A stretch of DNA of 64,000 nt from Yponomeuta sedellus (taxonomy: Eukaryota; Arthropoda; Insecta; Lepidoptera; Yponomeutidae). The notes beneath the pieces were generated by a model. The model had not been told where the DNA came from. It worked only from the letters and a program-made list of their open reading frames with translations, and ran no database searches. Both the position numbers and the translations under genes were made by a program. This document shows, in pieces, positions 20,695 through 31,375 of the stretch (within the stretch, counting starts at the first letter, position 1; every line of letters starts with the position of its first letter). The DNA is taken from NCBI GenBank assembly GCA_934045075.1, contig OW203725.1, positions 25,521,714-25,585,713 on the forward strand, written 5' to 3'.

Positions 20695-20960
20695 CTTTTG
20701 TGACCGCGCACGTTACCCAGCTGCAGGCGCAGCGGGGGCGAAGCCCAACCCCACACGGAGTCAATCTACAAATGAGCAGACCTCATCAGAGCCACAACAC
20801 AGCCTCCACACAAATAAAACAAAAGGCTCGTAACGATCAGGCTTTTGCAAATGTCAGCCAGCTCGCCCGCAGTAAGACTCACCTTTGAGGATTGCGGGGA
20901 CTAGGCACAGCGAAAACACACTCCAGACGGGATTAAGAGCCTAGAAGCGCTGAAAATGTT
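20695..20960 (-). promoter_or_regulatory. Possible KLHL20 5' non-coding exon region with two similar donors
   Basis: On the minus strand, CAAAAG|GTGAGTCTTAC (junction 20695) and TCAAAG|GTGAGTCTTAC (junction 20883) are strong, near-identical donors upstream of the first coding exon. Alternative first exons are plausible. No promoter motif is certain. Confidence 0.35.
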
Positions 20961-21196
20961 AACACTGCTACTATTCAAGACATTGATTTTCAATCACAGA
21001 TGTTATAAAGTTTATTCCACGACCATCGGAGATTTCGTTTTTTTTTTTTTTTTTTTAATAAAGGGTTTTACGGCCCTGGATCCGTGTCCTTTTGAGCCTT
21101 GAGTATTGTATTAGTTTTTTATAGTATTAGTTTTCAGATAAGAGCACTTATCACTTCCGTATCACTTCACTATAATGTTCAGTTTTTCCAGTCACT

Positions 21197-24100
21197 TTAA
21201 ATTTTTATTCCACTGTTCATAATGAATTTATATAAGGGGGCGAAAAAGGTAGGATTGCTAAGTAGATTTGGAAGAAGAGTTGGTGTAGGGACACCCGTTT
21301 CGCAGCTGATTGTGTCAAGTTCCGTGATAAGTATTAATCTGTGCAATTTAAATTCTTGACAGTTGAGCACGAGATGGTTTAGGTCGGCGTTTTCAGTTCC
21401 ACAGTAAATGCAGTTCGAATCTTGGGCTAGGCTGAGTCTATAAAGGTGAGCTTGAGTTTGGCAGTGGCCGAATCTCATTCTGTTTAGGGTGGTTATGTAT
21501 TTCCGGCAGTTTATGTCTTTTTTCCGATGGTACCAAGGTTGGGCGGGCGGGCTTCCTTGGATGTCTCTATACCAGCTTCCTTTCTCTTTACTGATCTCAT
21601 TCCAGTAGTTGCACCATATTGCTTTCAGATTCTCATTCAGATGAACATGGAGATCAGTAAATGGCAATTTGAGGTCTGTAGAGTGATCCTCGTCAGGGTC
21701 CAGATTTGCAGCTCGATCGACGACTTCATTTCCAGTGATAGGTAGCCCCCGGTGAGCAGGTACCCACATTAACTTAACTACCTTACCACTAACTAACAAA
21801 CTATTTAACAAATTCTTTATATTATAGATGAGATAATTTACATTATAACGAAGGCAGTTACCTTCTAAAGCTAATAATACACTGAGTGAGTCAGTAAATA
21901 TAATTATATTACAAGTATCAATATTTTGAACGTAAATTAAAGCTTGATGGATAGCATAAGCTTCGGCGGTAAAAATGCTACATCTAGTGTCAATTTTAAA
22001 ACATTTAGTTTTCTTTAACTGAGGGTCAAAAAATGCTGAGTTTACCCTATCAACTGTTTTAGAGCCATCAGTATAGATGGAATACAGATGATTATTTTCC
22101 AGGAAAGCAAGTAAATCTTGTTGGTTCGTAATGCATGGTTTATGTACAAAATTATTTTTCAATAGAATATCGAGATCCATCCTATAGAGGGGCCACAAAT
22201 TATCCTGATGCAAATTTTTTGTTAAATCATTCAAATGTAAAACTATTCTTAATAAGGTTGGTATGTTACCATTTAATATCTGATTAAAATTTGCATAAGG
22301 AGCCACTGAATTACCCAATTCAGTGGCATGCATTGGTAAAATGTGATCTAAGACAACTCTATTATTTTTAGTTAACATTTTCAAACAGAACCTTTCAGCT
22401 AGCTGTAGACGTCTAAGATGTAAAGGGGGAATGCAAGCCTCACATTGCATTGCATTAATTGGAGTAGAGCACATAGCCCCTGTAATAATTCTCAAAGCTT
22501 TATTCTGAATAACTTCTAATTTCTTCAGCAAAGCAAGGCTTGCCCCCATATAAGCAATTGAGCTATAATCGAAATGGCTGCGCATAATGCTCTTATATAA
22601 CATAGATAATATTTTTGGGTCAGACCCCCAATGTACTCCTGCCAGAGACCGAAGTATATTAAGGGCTTTGGAGGCGTTTTTGATGATATAATTTATGTGA
22701 GATTCAAATGTTAGCCTATGATCCAGCAATATACCAAGAAACTTCTTTTCTTTCAACCAAGGTATAGGGAGGTTATTGTATTCTACCAAACTATTACAAG
22801 GAGAAAGCCTTTTGGAGAAAAGCATAGCTCCACTCTTTAATGGATTTATAACCAATTTGAGCTTATTAAAATAATAATTATGCACTTGAGAGAGGGCTAA
22901 ATTTAAATTATTTACAGCTATATTTACATCCTTATGTACAGAGTATATTAACAAATCATCTGCATACTGCAGGAATTGAACTCCAGTCTGGGTCAGATAT
23001 TTATTTATCTGAGATGTATAAATATTGTACAATAAAGGGGATATGGTTGCTCCTTGCATAGTACCTTTAAAAACTTGTCCTGGTCCGTGTAGTATGTTGT
23101 TAAATTTAACATACATAGTCCTATCATAAAGAAAATGAAATATCCATTTACAGACATGTCCTGGCATACCAATCTCTGATAAAATTCCTGCCAATACAGA
23201 TGGATCAACATTATCAAAAGCTCCCTGTACATCAAGAAATGCACATACGGTGGCTGATTGGCTGTGAAAGGAATTCCTGATGTCAGAGATGAGTGAAGTA
23301 AAGCTCTCTGTAGCACTACGACCCTTCCTGAAGCCGAATTGCTGCTCTGGTAAGATTTTATTCTGCTCTACGTAATGGTCTAATCTGGTTTTAAGCATAA
23401 ACTCAAACAATTTACCTACACATGAGGATAAAGAAATTGGTCTATATGAATTAAAGTCATCACTAGACTTGTCTGGTTTCAATATAGGAATAACGCATTG
23501 TGTTTTCCAAGCTTCAGGAATGGACTGAGTCATCCACAATACATTGTACATTTCCAATAACGATTTTTGGGCATCAACATGCATGTTCCTAATAAGCTTG
23601 TAAGGAATGTCATCTAATCCTGGGGTTGTATCTTTTCTATATTTGATAGCAAATGTGAATTCTGCAAAGGAAAATGGTTCTGAAAGATGAGCACAATTAC
23701 TATTCCCTGTGTTATTAAAGATTTCATTTAATGAGTTTATGTCTATGTTTTTTTCAGGAGGAGACGGTGGAGCATATTTATCAATGAAGGCTGGAATCCA
23801 TTCGTCGTTTTTGGGCATTTTGGGTAATGTTACACGTTTGAATCTTTTGATGTAATTCCAAATAGTGCTTATAGGTGTATACCTGTTAAAAGATTCAACT
23901 AATTTAGTCCATCCGTATTTCTTCTTTTCTTTTAATAATCTTTTTTTAAAAGCATTTAATTTTTTATATTCAATGTAACTCGACATATTACCATTACTTC
24001 TATACATATTTAGAGCTTCTTTACTTTTATTAACAGCATCTGAGCATTCATTGTCCCACCAAGGAACAGGCTTTTTAATGACAATGCTATTAGTTTTCCT

Positions 24101-24964
24101 TAGCTTTGGAATAGTGACATCTTTAATCTGATTAAGTTCTTCGCAAAAATCATTGTAAGTTTTGACTGGGTTACTACTGTCTATATTAAATTGCCCTAAT
24201 ATTCTCTCTGTTTCAGATGCATAAGCCTGCCAATCTGCTTTATTATAAAGATATCGATCAGCGGAATTACCAATATCGTATTTATGAATTGTGGTGTGAA
24301 TTGTTATAACTGTTGGAAAATGATAGCTGCCCATCGCATCATCATGAACTGTCCACTCGCAAAGAGGAGCAACAGAAGGACTGACAGAAGAAATATCAAT
24401 TGCAGAAGGCATTTTAGAAGGACTACCTACAGTGGTAGGAAAACCAGTGTTTAATATACATAGATCATACTCATCGAGTGTGTTATAGATCTCATTACCG
24501 CGAGAGTTAGACCTCAAACACCCAAAAGCGACGTGATGGGCGTTGAGATCGCCCGAAAAAAGCATTGGTTTCGGTAACATATTCAAAATCTGTTTGAGTC
24601 TTCTGCACTGAAATCTACGGTTATCATTAGGAGGCGGTATATAACTACAGAGAATTGATAAATTACCAGCATTGGTTTGTAAGATTATTGCAGCAGAATG
24701 CATAAAATTGTAAAAAGGAACAGAGACAGTAGAGAATTTCAAATTGGATTTAACTAAAATTGCTACACCTCCTCGTCCATCTTTCCCGTCTTGTCGAATT
24801 ATATTGTAATTAGGAATATTAAAAGTGCTATTGTTCCTAAGCCAAGTCTCATTTAAAAGACAAACGTCTACATCATTATTTAATAAAAATGAAATTAATA
24901 ATGGCTTCTTGTTAATAACTCCTTCTACATTAAACTGTACTATTGTAATAAATGATTTATCCAT
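21197..24964 (-). CDS. ORF2 (endonuclease, reverse transcriptase, RNase H) of the RNase H LINE
   Basis: 1255 residues. An AP-type endonuclease occupies about 1-230 (NETWL, then SGDLNAHHVAFGC). Reverse transcriptase follows, with FLDVQGAFDNVDP, the GTMQGATISPLLYNIYTS block and the catalytic YADD at about 668. RNase H lies around 960-1090 (YTDGSK, TAEAYAIHQAL, FTDSLSVLLAL, VPAHRGLPITGNEVVDRAA). A C-terminal zinc knuckle (CIYCGTENADLNHLVLNC) follows. All catalytic blocks are visible and no stop interrupts it. Confidence 0.95.
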   Translation of the reverse strand: MDKSFITIVQFNVEGVINKKPLLISFLLNNDVDVCLLNETWLRNNSTFNIPNYNIIRQDGKDGRGGVAILVKSNLKFSTVSVPFYNFMHSAAIILQTNAGNLSILCSYIPPPNDNRRFQCRRLKQILNMLPKPMLFSGDLNAHHVAFGCLRSNSRGNEIYNTLDEYDLCILNTGFPTTVGSPSKMPSAIDISSVSPSVAPLCEWTVHDDAMGSYHFPTVITIHTTIHKYDIGNSADRYLYNKADWQAYASETERILGQFNIDSSNPVKTYNDFCEELNQIKDVTIPKLRKTNSIVIKKPVPWWDNECSDAVNKSKEALNMYRSNGNMSSYIEYKKLNAFKKRLLKEKKKYGWTKLVESFNRYTPISTIWNYIKRFKRVTLPKMPKNDEWIPAFIDKYAPPSPPEKNIDINSLNEIFNNTGNSNCAHLSEPFSFAEFTFAIKYRKDTTPGLDDIPYKLIRNMHVDAQKSLLEMYNVLWMTQSIPEAWKTQCVIPILKPDKSSDDFNSYRPISLSSCVGKLFEFMLKTRLDHYVEQNKILPEQQFGFRKGRSATESFTSLISDIRNSFHSQSATVCAFLDVQGAFDNVDPSVLAGILSEIGMPGHVCKWIFHFLYDRTMYVKFNNILHGPGQVFKGTMQGATISPLLYNIYTSQINKYLTQTGVQFLQYADDLLIYSVHKDVNIAVNNLNLALSQVHNYYFNKLKLVINPLKSGAMLFSKRLSPCNSLVEYNNLPIPWLKEKKFLGILLDHRLTFESHINYIIKNASKALNILRSLAGVHWGSDPKILSMLYKSIMRSHFDYSSIAYMGASLALLKKLEVIQNKALRIITGAMCSTPINAMQCEACIPPLHLRRLQLAERFCLKMLTKNNRVVLDHILPMHATELGNSVAPYANFNQILNGNIPTLLRIVLHLNDLTKNLHQDNLWPLYRMDLDILLKNNFVHKPCITNQQDLLAFLENNHLYSIYTDGSKTVDRVNSAFFDPQLKKTKCFKIDTRCSIFTAEAYAIHQALIYVQNIDTCNIIIFTDSLSVLLALEGNCLRYNVNYLIYNIKNLLNSLLVSGKVVKLMWVPAHRGLPITGNEVVDRAANLDPDEDHSTDLKLPFTDLHVHLNENLKAIWCNYWNEISKEKGSWYRDIQGSPPAQPWYHRKKDINCRKYITTLNRMRFGHCQTQAHLYRLSLAQDSNCIYCGTENADLNHLVLNCQEFKLHRLILITELDTISCETGVPTPTLLPNLLSNPTFFAPLYKFIMNSGIKI

Positions 24965-26123
24965 TATTCTGTAGTGATTTAATCAACACTTCCTGCACAA
25001 TGGAAGCATTGATTTTGGGCAAATTACCATTCGCCAATGTTACCAAAGCTCCTACCAAACCATTTAAGATGAAGTCGCTCTTGACTATTTCTTTGACTAA
25101 ATTTGAATTTGAGATCACAAGTTGTGGAGGTTCTGTTACTATGGGTTTTGTGGGAGCCCTAGCAATCATTGGCGAAGGCTTGGCTTTCAGTGGAGGGAAG
25201 TTCGAGTTGTAGTTTTTGACAATATTGTCTTGTTTTTTGGCTGAAGCAGCAATTTTTGCATAGTTAGTCCTATTAACATGTTCTTCTAACTTGTTTTTTT
25301 TAACTGGACAGTCTCTGGAAATTGCCAAGTGAGGCCCTTGGCAGTTGATACATTTCAATTCATCCTCTTTGTCGCATTTTGTGAAGTGGTGCTCACCAGA
25401 GCAGATAGAGCACTTCTGCAGTCCTTTACAGAACTTCGCTCCATGGTTAAATCTGAAGCACTTAAAGCACTGCAGAAGTGGTGCTCTGTACTCATTGACC
25501 TTAAATCTATACAGATCTAGGTATACATACTCCGGTAGTGTCTGTGACAAGAAAGTCACAGACACTGAACTGTACGGAACAATTTCTCCGTTGACCTTGC
25601 GGGTAAAGCGCCTTACGCCTACAATTTCAAATTCTGCTGCAAGTTTCTTAAACAGTTCTTCATTCGTGATACTTGTTGGAACGAAGCGAAGGACCCCAAT
25701 AGTCTCTACAGACCTCGCGGGAATATAGGCTCTAAAGCCCTGTTTCTTCAGCAGTTCGTCATTCGTCAGAAAGTTGTTCGCATTGGAAGCTTGTCCAAAG
25801 CACACACCAATTTTATTAGCATTGATGCGCTTGATGCCCACCACGCCCTTGACGTCATTTTTGAAGATCGTGTTTAGCTGGTCAGGGTTTTTATTACCAA
25901 TTCTGCCATTTTCGGATTCAACAAAGACAATGAATTCATCGCTCACCAAATTTTCCGCGTACAGCCGCCTGTAACCTGGTTTCAGATATGGCTTGAATCC
26001 ATCATCCTGCTGCTGCTCGCCGTGGTGTTCGCGTCCATGGTCCTCAGTTCGCCCCCTCTTTAATTTGGGAGGAGGTTCATCCTCGGAAAGCCCAGGGGGC
26101 TTTGCCCCCGGGCGATCTTTCAT
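24957..26123 (-). CDS. ORF1 (Gag-like nucleic-acid-binding protein) of the RNase H LINE
   Basis: 388 residues. A basic N-terminus is followed by an RRM-like middle region, then three zinc knuckles around residues 225-285: CFKCFRFNHGAKFC, CSICSGEHHFTKC and CINCQGPHLAISRDC. Such proteins coat the element RNA. The frame is intact and ends inside the ORF2 start. Confidence 0.9.
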   Translation of the reverse strand: MKDRPGAKPPGLSEDEPPPKLKRGRTEDHGREHHGEQQQDDGFKPYLKPGYRRLYAENLVSDEFIVFVESENGRIGNKNPDQLNTIFKNDVKGVVGIKRINANKIGVCFGQASNANNFLTNDELLKKQGFRAYIPARSVETIGVLRFVPTSITNEELFKKLAAEFEIVGVRRFTRKVNGEIVPYSSVSVTFLSQTLPEYVYLDLYRFKVNEYRAPLLQCFKCFRFNHGAKFCKGLQKCSICSGEHHFTKCDKEDELKCINCQGPHLAISRDCPVKKNKLEEHVNRTNYAKIAASAKKQDNIVKNYNSNFPPLKAKPSPMIARAPTKPIVTEPPQLVISNSNLVKEIVKSDFILNGLVGALVTLANGNLPKINASIVQEVLIKSLQNNG

Positions 26124-27619
26124 CTCGCCGAACCTAACGACGATGTTTTAAATACTTTTAGCGTAAGTTTATCGAGTTTTAACAATTTTCAGAAATATTT
26201 TTGCAAAAATTTTCAAAAAACGCGCCTATCCTCTTCAAAAGCCCGCCAAAAAAAAAAAAAAAAACGGAGATTTCGTTTCGTCCAATTCACAGATTAAAAT
26301 AAAAATCCAATTACTTTTTTTTACATATGACGTTTGTAAGTTCAGAGTTCATAGCTTTGTTTAAATGCGCTTCACTTATTAATTTTCATAACTGTACGCT
26401 TATCGTTATACACCGATTTTGAAGTAATTATATAATTGATATTCATTGAAAGATTTTTTTATTATAAATTAAAGTCATTAAAGCTGAAAATTTAATAAAA
26501 TATTCAATCAAGTCTAGAAGATCATTGTAAGAAAATTCTTAGGTATCTGAACACGTATCTAGAGCAAACGGCAAATGTCCACAGAACAGCAAACGTCAAA
26601 ATAATGTTGAGTGCGTAGATAGAGTAGAACTATAGATCAAGTCACAGTGTAACCGTTTTCACGTCGGTGAATATTATTTGTTTGTGTGCGTGAATGTTGC
26701 CACAGTAAAAGTGAATTGCCATAATGAGGGATAAAATATTTCAGTCGTTCATAGGCCATGAATAAAAATGCAGATTTCGTTTTGAATTTTATTAATCATA
26801 CATGTCTGACAATTGTTTGCAGAACGTAGCAAACGTTTTATAAACAATTGTCATTTTGTATAATTAAAAATACGTTTTATTTTACACGTTTAAATTTTAC
26901 AAGTTAAGGCGCTTAGGGACGCTATCTAGGACGACCAATGGAATACAATCATTAACTGTTTTATTAATAAGTTTTTTTCATATAAAAATTCACCACATAA
27001 AAAATCTTTCGAAGGGTACCTCAGACCACCAAAATGTACATTTTGTCGAAATGTAGAGAGCATATTCGAGCATTTGATGTAGGTGACCAGTTCTCTCTTC
27101 TAAATGCTAGCACCCATTTTTCCAGAACAGAACTATTTTGAAGAAATCTGGAAAAGAAACATTGCTAATATTAATAAATATTGTAATACATTAAAATATA
27201 ATAAGTAATAACTTTAGTATTATTATTCGCGATACTCATACATAGCTGTTGTATATTGAACGGGTCGATTATTTATTAGGGAAATAAGGTAATTACGTTT
27301 TACCTAATAAACGATCGCGGCTAGACGGTATTGTACGAGATTCATTGATACAAATTCAAATTTGAATTCTATACTGAATTCAAGGGCACATTGCTTGCGG
27401 CAGAATGCACAAAAACACCGAAAGGGTTCTTGCGATAAATTCGAGTTGACACATTTTCTGCTGAGTGGAATGAATGCTGAAAAATTATATGGGCAACAAG
27501 TCACATAGGAAGGCGATGCAGCTATCTAACAAAGCATCAGGATATTATATTTGATAATTCAGTGCTGTAGCCGTAATGTTTCTGTCTCTATTGTTTTTAT
27601 TATAGATTTCGATATCAAC

Positions 27620-27712
27620 CCTTGTATGTCCATAACTCTGGAGCACGGGTCCTGCATCGCAGAAAGGTTAGGCCATACTCCACCGCAGGGGCCAAGCCCG
27701 GGTTATAGTTTT
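27620..27712 (-). mobile_element. 5S-type SINE fragment carried inside the TIR transposon (copy 1)
   Basis: GGTTAGGCCATACTCCACCG and the reversed GGGCACGGGTC end. The same fragment lies at the same place in the other transposon copy (45297-45385), so it was inside before the copies separated. Confidence 0.7.
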
Positions 27713-28850
27713 AGGTACATTTGATTTTTAATAACTATACATTAAGTATTAAAGATTCATAATATATTTTGATTACGTTTGTAACTTAATATCTGTACAA
27801 GGACAAGCCGTTGAAGTCTGGGACTTCGAGTTAAGTAATGATCACGCAGCGTTGCCAGATATACGATTTAAATCGTATTCATACGATGTTTTACATTTAT
27901 GTTGCATATACTCGTACGATCAAGGGGCAGAAATCGTACGTAAACATACGACTTTTTTAGATTTTATTCAACCAAAGTACTAATACCAACATAGCACGTC
28001 ACTATTTATTCTTTTACTTACTAAGTAGCAACCCTTAAGGTAAATCTAACTAATGTGCGACGTTACCGGTTACTCGTTTTTGTGACACAGATTATGAACG
28101 CTGCTTCAGTTCAGTCAATCTTATTAAAACAAAGATCCGAAATAGGCTAAGCAATGAAACTCTAAACGGCACACTTTTGGCAAAACAACATATTAAGCGC
28201 TATGGGTGTTGTGTGGATTTTTCTCAAACAAGAGCAATAATATTAACATTACAGTAAAACCCTTTACGGGGATAAATAAAAACCTAAAAATAGTGTGTTT
28301 ATGTTTAATCGATTGTTTACTTTAAAGTAATAAAACAAAGGTTTTGAAAACGTTCTGTTTTTTTAGCAGCCTTCTTAGGGAATACTACTTTTTATTTTCC
28401 CATCGTACGGTCGCTTATAACGTCTGCCAACACGGTCAAGTAATGATCGGGATTTTCGACATAAACGGATGGCAACATTTTTTTACTCTTCGTTTTATTA
28501 GGTTATGAAAGAAAATTCTATTAAATTGCTTTTCTTACGGACTAGTTGCAAAGCTACTAGTTGAAACTTAACTAAAATACTCAACATAAGGCAACTTTGG
28601 GCTTAACAATAACTGAAACACAATAATTACTTACCTATCAAAGGACACTTCCCCCAAAGCTCTTTCTTAACGATTTCTGCATACGAGTACACTACAATTC
28701 ACCATACTTTCTCTATTTAGGTCACTTTTAATATATCATTTCACAAATACACGGTTGCTCTTCGAAACGGCTAGCGTAGCGTTAAATATGATAAAATTTT
28801 CAAAATCTTGTCGTTTGTTTGCCCCCAAAAACGTCAACTTGACACTGGGG

Positions 28851-29347
28851 TAGGCGTGATCGTTGCAAAGACGAACCGTTTTATAAGACCGTTTTGTGTT
28901 CCGCGACGATAGAACCGTTTTACGTTTCATTCTAAAGCAGTGCCAGAGACTCTAAAGCAGTGCCAGCGTTTGTTCGTCGCGAGACCAGTCCTTAGATTGT
29001 TTGACGCGGATATGTCCTTTAGTGCTATATTATTAGAGCCTAGAACGTAATGAGATCATTGCGACATCGTCGTCGGCTCCTTGCTCGTTCCGTTCGTTTT
29101 GGTCTGTGATACAATAAAGTAATCTTTATGTGTATGAGTATACAGTCGAATATCGTGTAAAACAACTTATTTTTTCCGATGTTTCGTGATTTCGTCTCGT
29201 TCGCACTCGTTTGACAGTCCTCTGCGCCTTGCTCGTTCGCATACAATGAAACCAGTTGCGAACGAGGACGGTTTCGAGGACCTGTTTTCGTTCCAGAAAA
29301 AACGGTTGCGTTTCGTCGTCGAAAAATCGGACAACGACCCACTCCTA
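28851..29347. mobile_element. hAT-like MITE nested in the TIR transposon
   Basis: 497 bp with ends TAGGCGTG and (inverted) TAGGAGTG, flanked by CACTGGGG at 28843-28850 and 29348-29355. The second TIR-transposon copy shows the empty site (one CACTGGGG), which proves the insertion. Contains short tandem pieces such as a repeated TCTAAAGCAGTGCCAG. Confidence 0.9.
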
Positions 29348-29499
29348 CACTGGGGGCAAACAAAAAAAGCAGTTACACTTTTGCTGTTTACTCTATCTCT
29401 TTCTCACCCATGGTCGCTACGAAGTTTGTTTCATTTAAAACTTGTATGTGTGCGCTGTGGCTTGCTCTATAGTTTTACTCCCTCTACGGTTGAGTGGTT

Positions 29500-30072
29500 G
29501 AGTCCACAGACCTATTAGATTTCATTCCTCATTGGGTTGAGTCACAGAGCAAGGTTGAGTGGTTGACACATTTTGAAATCCATTATTTGAACAATCGATT
29601 TCAATACATACAAACATTGAAAATAAATAAAAGTGTCGGATTTCTAGGTGATACATGGAAATCCGATACTTTTATAAGGAGATAGAAAACTACTTTAAAC
29701 TCTGAAAATCATTAACAAAAAAGTTTTTGTTTACGAGCGCAAAAAATCATTTTGTTCACATTTACAAGAAGTTTTCTTTAGCACAAAACTTCGTAAGCAG
29801 AGCTGTAAGCATAGATTAATTGAATATACAGCCACAAATTAGACTGGCAGATGTTGAGTGTTGACAGGTAGACCAAAGAGTATCTAACCACAGGTAGACC
29901 AGCCTAGCGCAAGTAGGAACTTTGAAATTTTTGTTCGCATTTAGCCCCGTTTTAATGGCGGACATATTTTTGTCTCACTCTTTAATACTACTTACTCTTT
30001 CTTTGCTGTCAATGTCAAACTGAAAACATAACAAATATGGCGGAACGCGGCACATATTAGAACGTTTTCTAG
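29500..30072. other. Sequence between the TIR transposon and the Jockey-like element
   Basis: AT-rich. A short hairpin lies at 29630-29683. The stretch 29930-30072 may be the original upstream region of the THAP locus, now separated from it by the LINE. Confidence 0.4.
29630..29683. repeat. Short hairpin
   Basis: AAAGTGTCGGATTTC and GAAATCCGATACTTTT pair with one mismatch around about 12 bases. Confidence 0.6.
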
Positions 30073-30084
30073 TTAAAATTTTTG

Positions 30085-31375
30085 GCGGATTTTTGCCAGG
30101 GGACTGGGGTCCCTAACATGCGAATGGGGGGGTCCTCGCCGAGAAACCGTCCACGCTTGTGTTCAAAACGCACAGCCGTGCTTTTCTCCGGGTTGACCTC
30201 GATGCGCCATAGTCTGAACCAGGCTCCTAGCTTATCGACCGCGGGTTGGAGTTTGCGGAGGATACACGACATCTGCCGACTCTTGCAGTAGAGTGCGGTG
30301 TCGTCGGCAAAAAGTGACAATTGGACCCCATCGCCGGGAATGGGAATGTCATTTGTGTACGAAATGTACAGGAGGGGGGAGAGCACGGAGCCTTGCGGGA
30401 CCCCGGCTCTGAGCGGACGGGGGGACGAGAGTACCCCCTCGTGTCTAAAACGGAAGGACCGATCCTTCAAAAAGCTATATATGACGCGGACAAGTCGGTC
30501 GGGGAGACCCAGTTCGTACAATTTGTACACGAGCCCTGCGTGCCAGACCTTGTCAAAGGCCTTGGCGACATCGAAGAAGACGGCTACCGTCTTTTCGCGC
30601 CTAGGGAAGAAACCACTCAAGATATACTCTACTATGCGGTGGACTTGTTGAGGGCAAGAGTGCCTAGCTCGAAAGCCAAATTGGTGATGGATGATGAGAG
30701 GGGGTCCCTCTGACGGGAAGAGGTGGTTTCTCATACGAGTGAGAATAACTCGTTCGAAGAGCTTGCCCATGGCCTTAAGAAGGCTGATGGGGCGGTGGCT
30801 AGATGGGACGTTGAGGGGCTTCCCGGGCTTGGGAATGCCTATGACTGTCGCCTCTTTCCATGCGGATGGAAAGTGACAGAGGTCAAAGCAGGTATTGAAG
30901 AGAATGGCAAGGAGGGTGAGCACCTGGCCGGGGAAGTTTTTGAGCGCTAGGTTGGCAATACCGTCCGCTCCTGGGGCCTTTTTACGTTTCAGTCTTTTGA
31001 TAAAAAGCTGAATTTCGTCAGTGGATACCGCGATAGGGTCGTCGGTTAAGGGGAGGGAGGTCTTTTTACGGACCTCCTCCTCAACCTTGCCTATGTGAAC
31101 TGGGTCTCTATGCTGGACGCTGGGAGAGCATTGAGCCTCAATGCTGTCAGCGAAGCATTCGGCCTTTTCGTCGTCCTCGAAGGCGGTAGTGCCATCGGGA
31201 CGCATCAAGGGAGGGGTGTGGGTGATCGCGTCAACCCGAAGGGCCCTAGCTACTTTATAGTATGCTACGTGGGAGGGGGAAATGGTCTCCATGAGGTCAC
31301 CCCAATTGGAGTTGCTCAATTCGGAGAGCCGCGACCGGACTTGCCGTTGGAGGACGTTTGCACGTTTCCTATAGG
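30085..31375 (-). pseudogene. ORF2 middle part (reverse transcriptase) of the Jockey-like LINE
   Basis: RT blocks KAPGADGI, VFFDVAKAFDKVWHAG, GVPQGSVLSPLLY and the catalytic FADD (LSLFADDTALY). It ends at PWQKSA, where the inverted segment meets the left target-site duplication. Confidence 0.9.

Larger units (their letters stand above)
21041..26264 (-). mobile_element. Non-LTR retrotransposon with RNase H (I/R1-like), apparently intact
   Basis: 5.2-kb minus-strand element with two uninterrupted ORFs, an A-tail (T run from 21041) and a 14-bp target-site duplication CGGAGATTTCGTTT at 21027-21040 and 26265-26278. The 5' end begins with a run of about 18 T (sense strand), an odd feature. The ORFs overlap at ATGGATAA, suggesting termination-reinitiation. 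The presence of RNase H and a terminal CCHC argues for the I or R1 group over Jockey. Perfect flanks and open frames suggest a recent insertion. Confidence 0.9.
26614..29488. mobile_element. Non-autonomous TIR transposon, copy 1 (8-bp TSD)
   Basis: Ends read CGTAGATAGAGTAGAACTAT and, inverted, CGTAGAGGGAGTAAAACTAT, an imperfect TIR of about 28 bp. It is flanked by perfect duplications GTTGAGTG at 26606-26613 and 29489-29496. Homologous to 44291-46591 almost end to end. No transposase ORF is seen. It contains a fragment of the 5S-type SINE and a nested MITE at 28851-29347. Confidence 0.9.
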
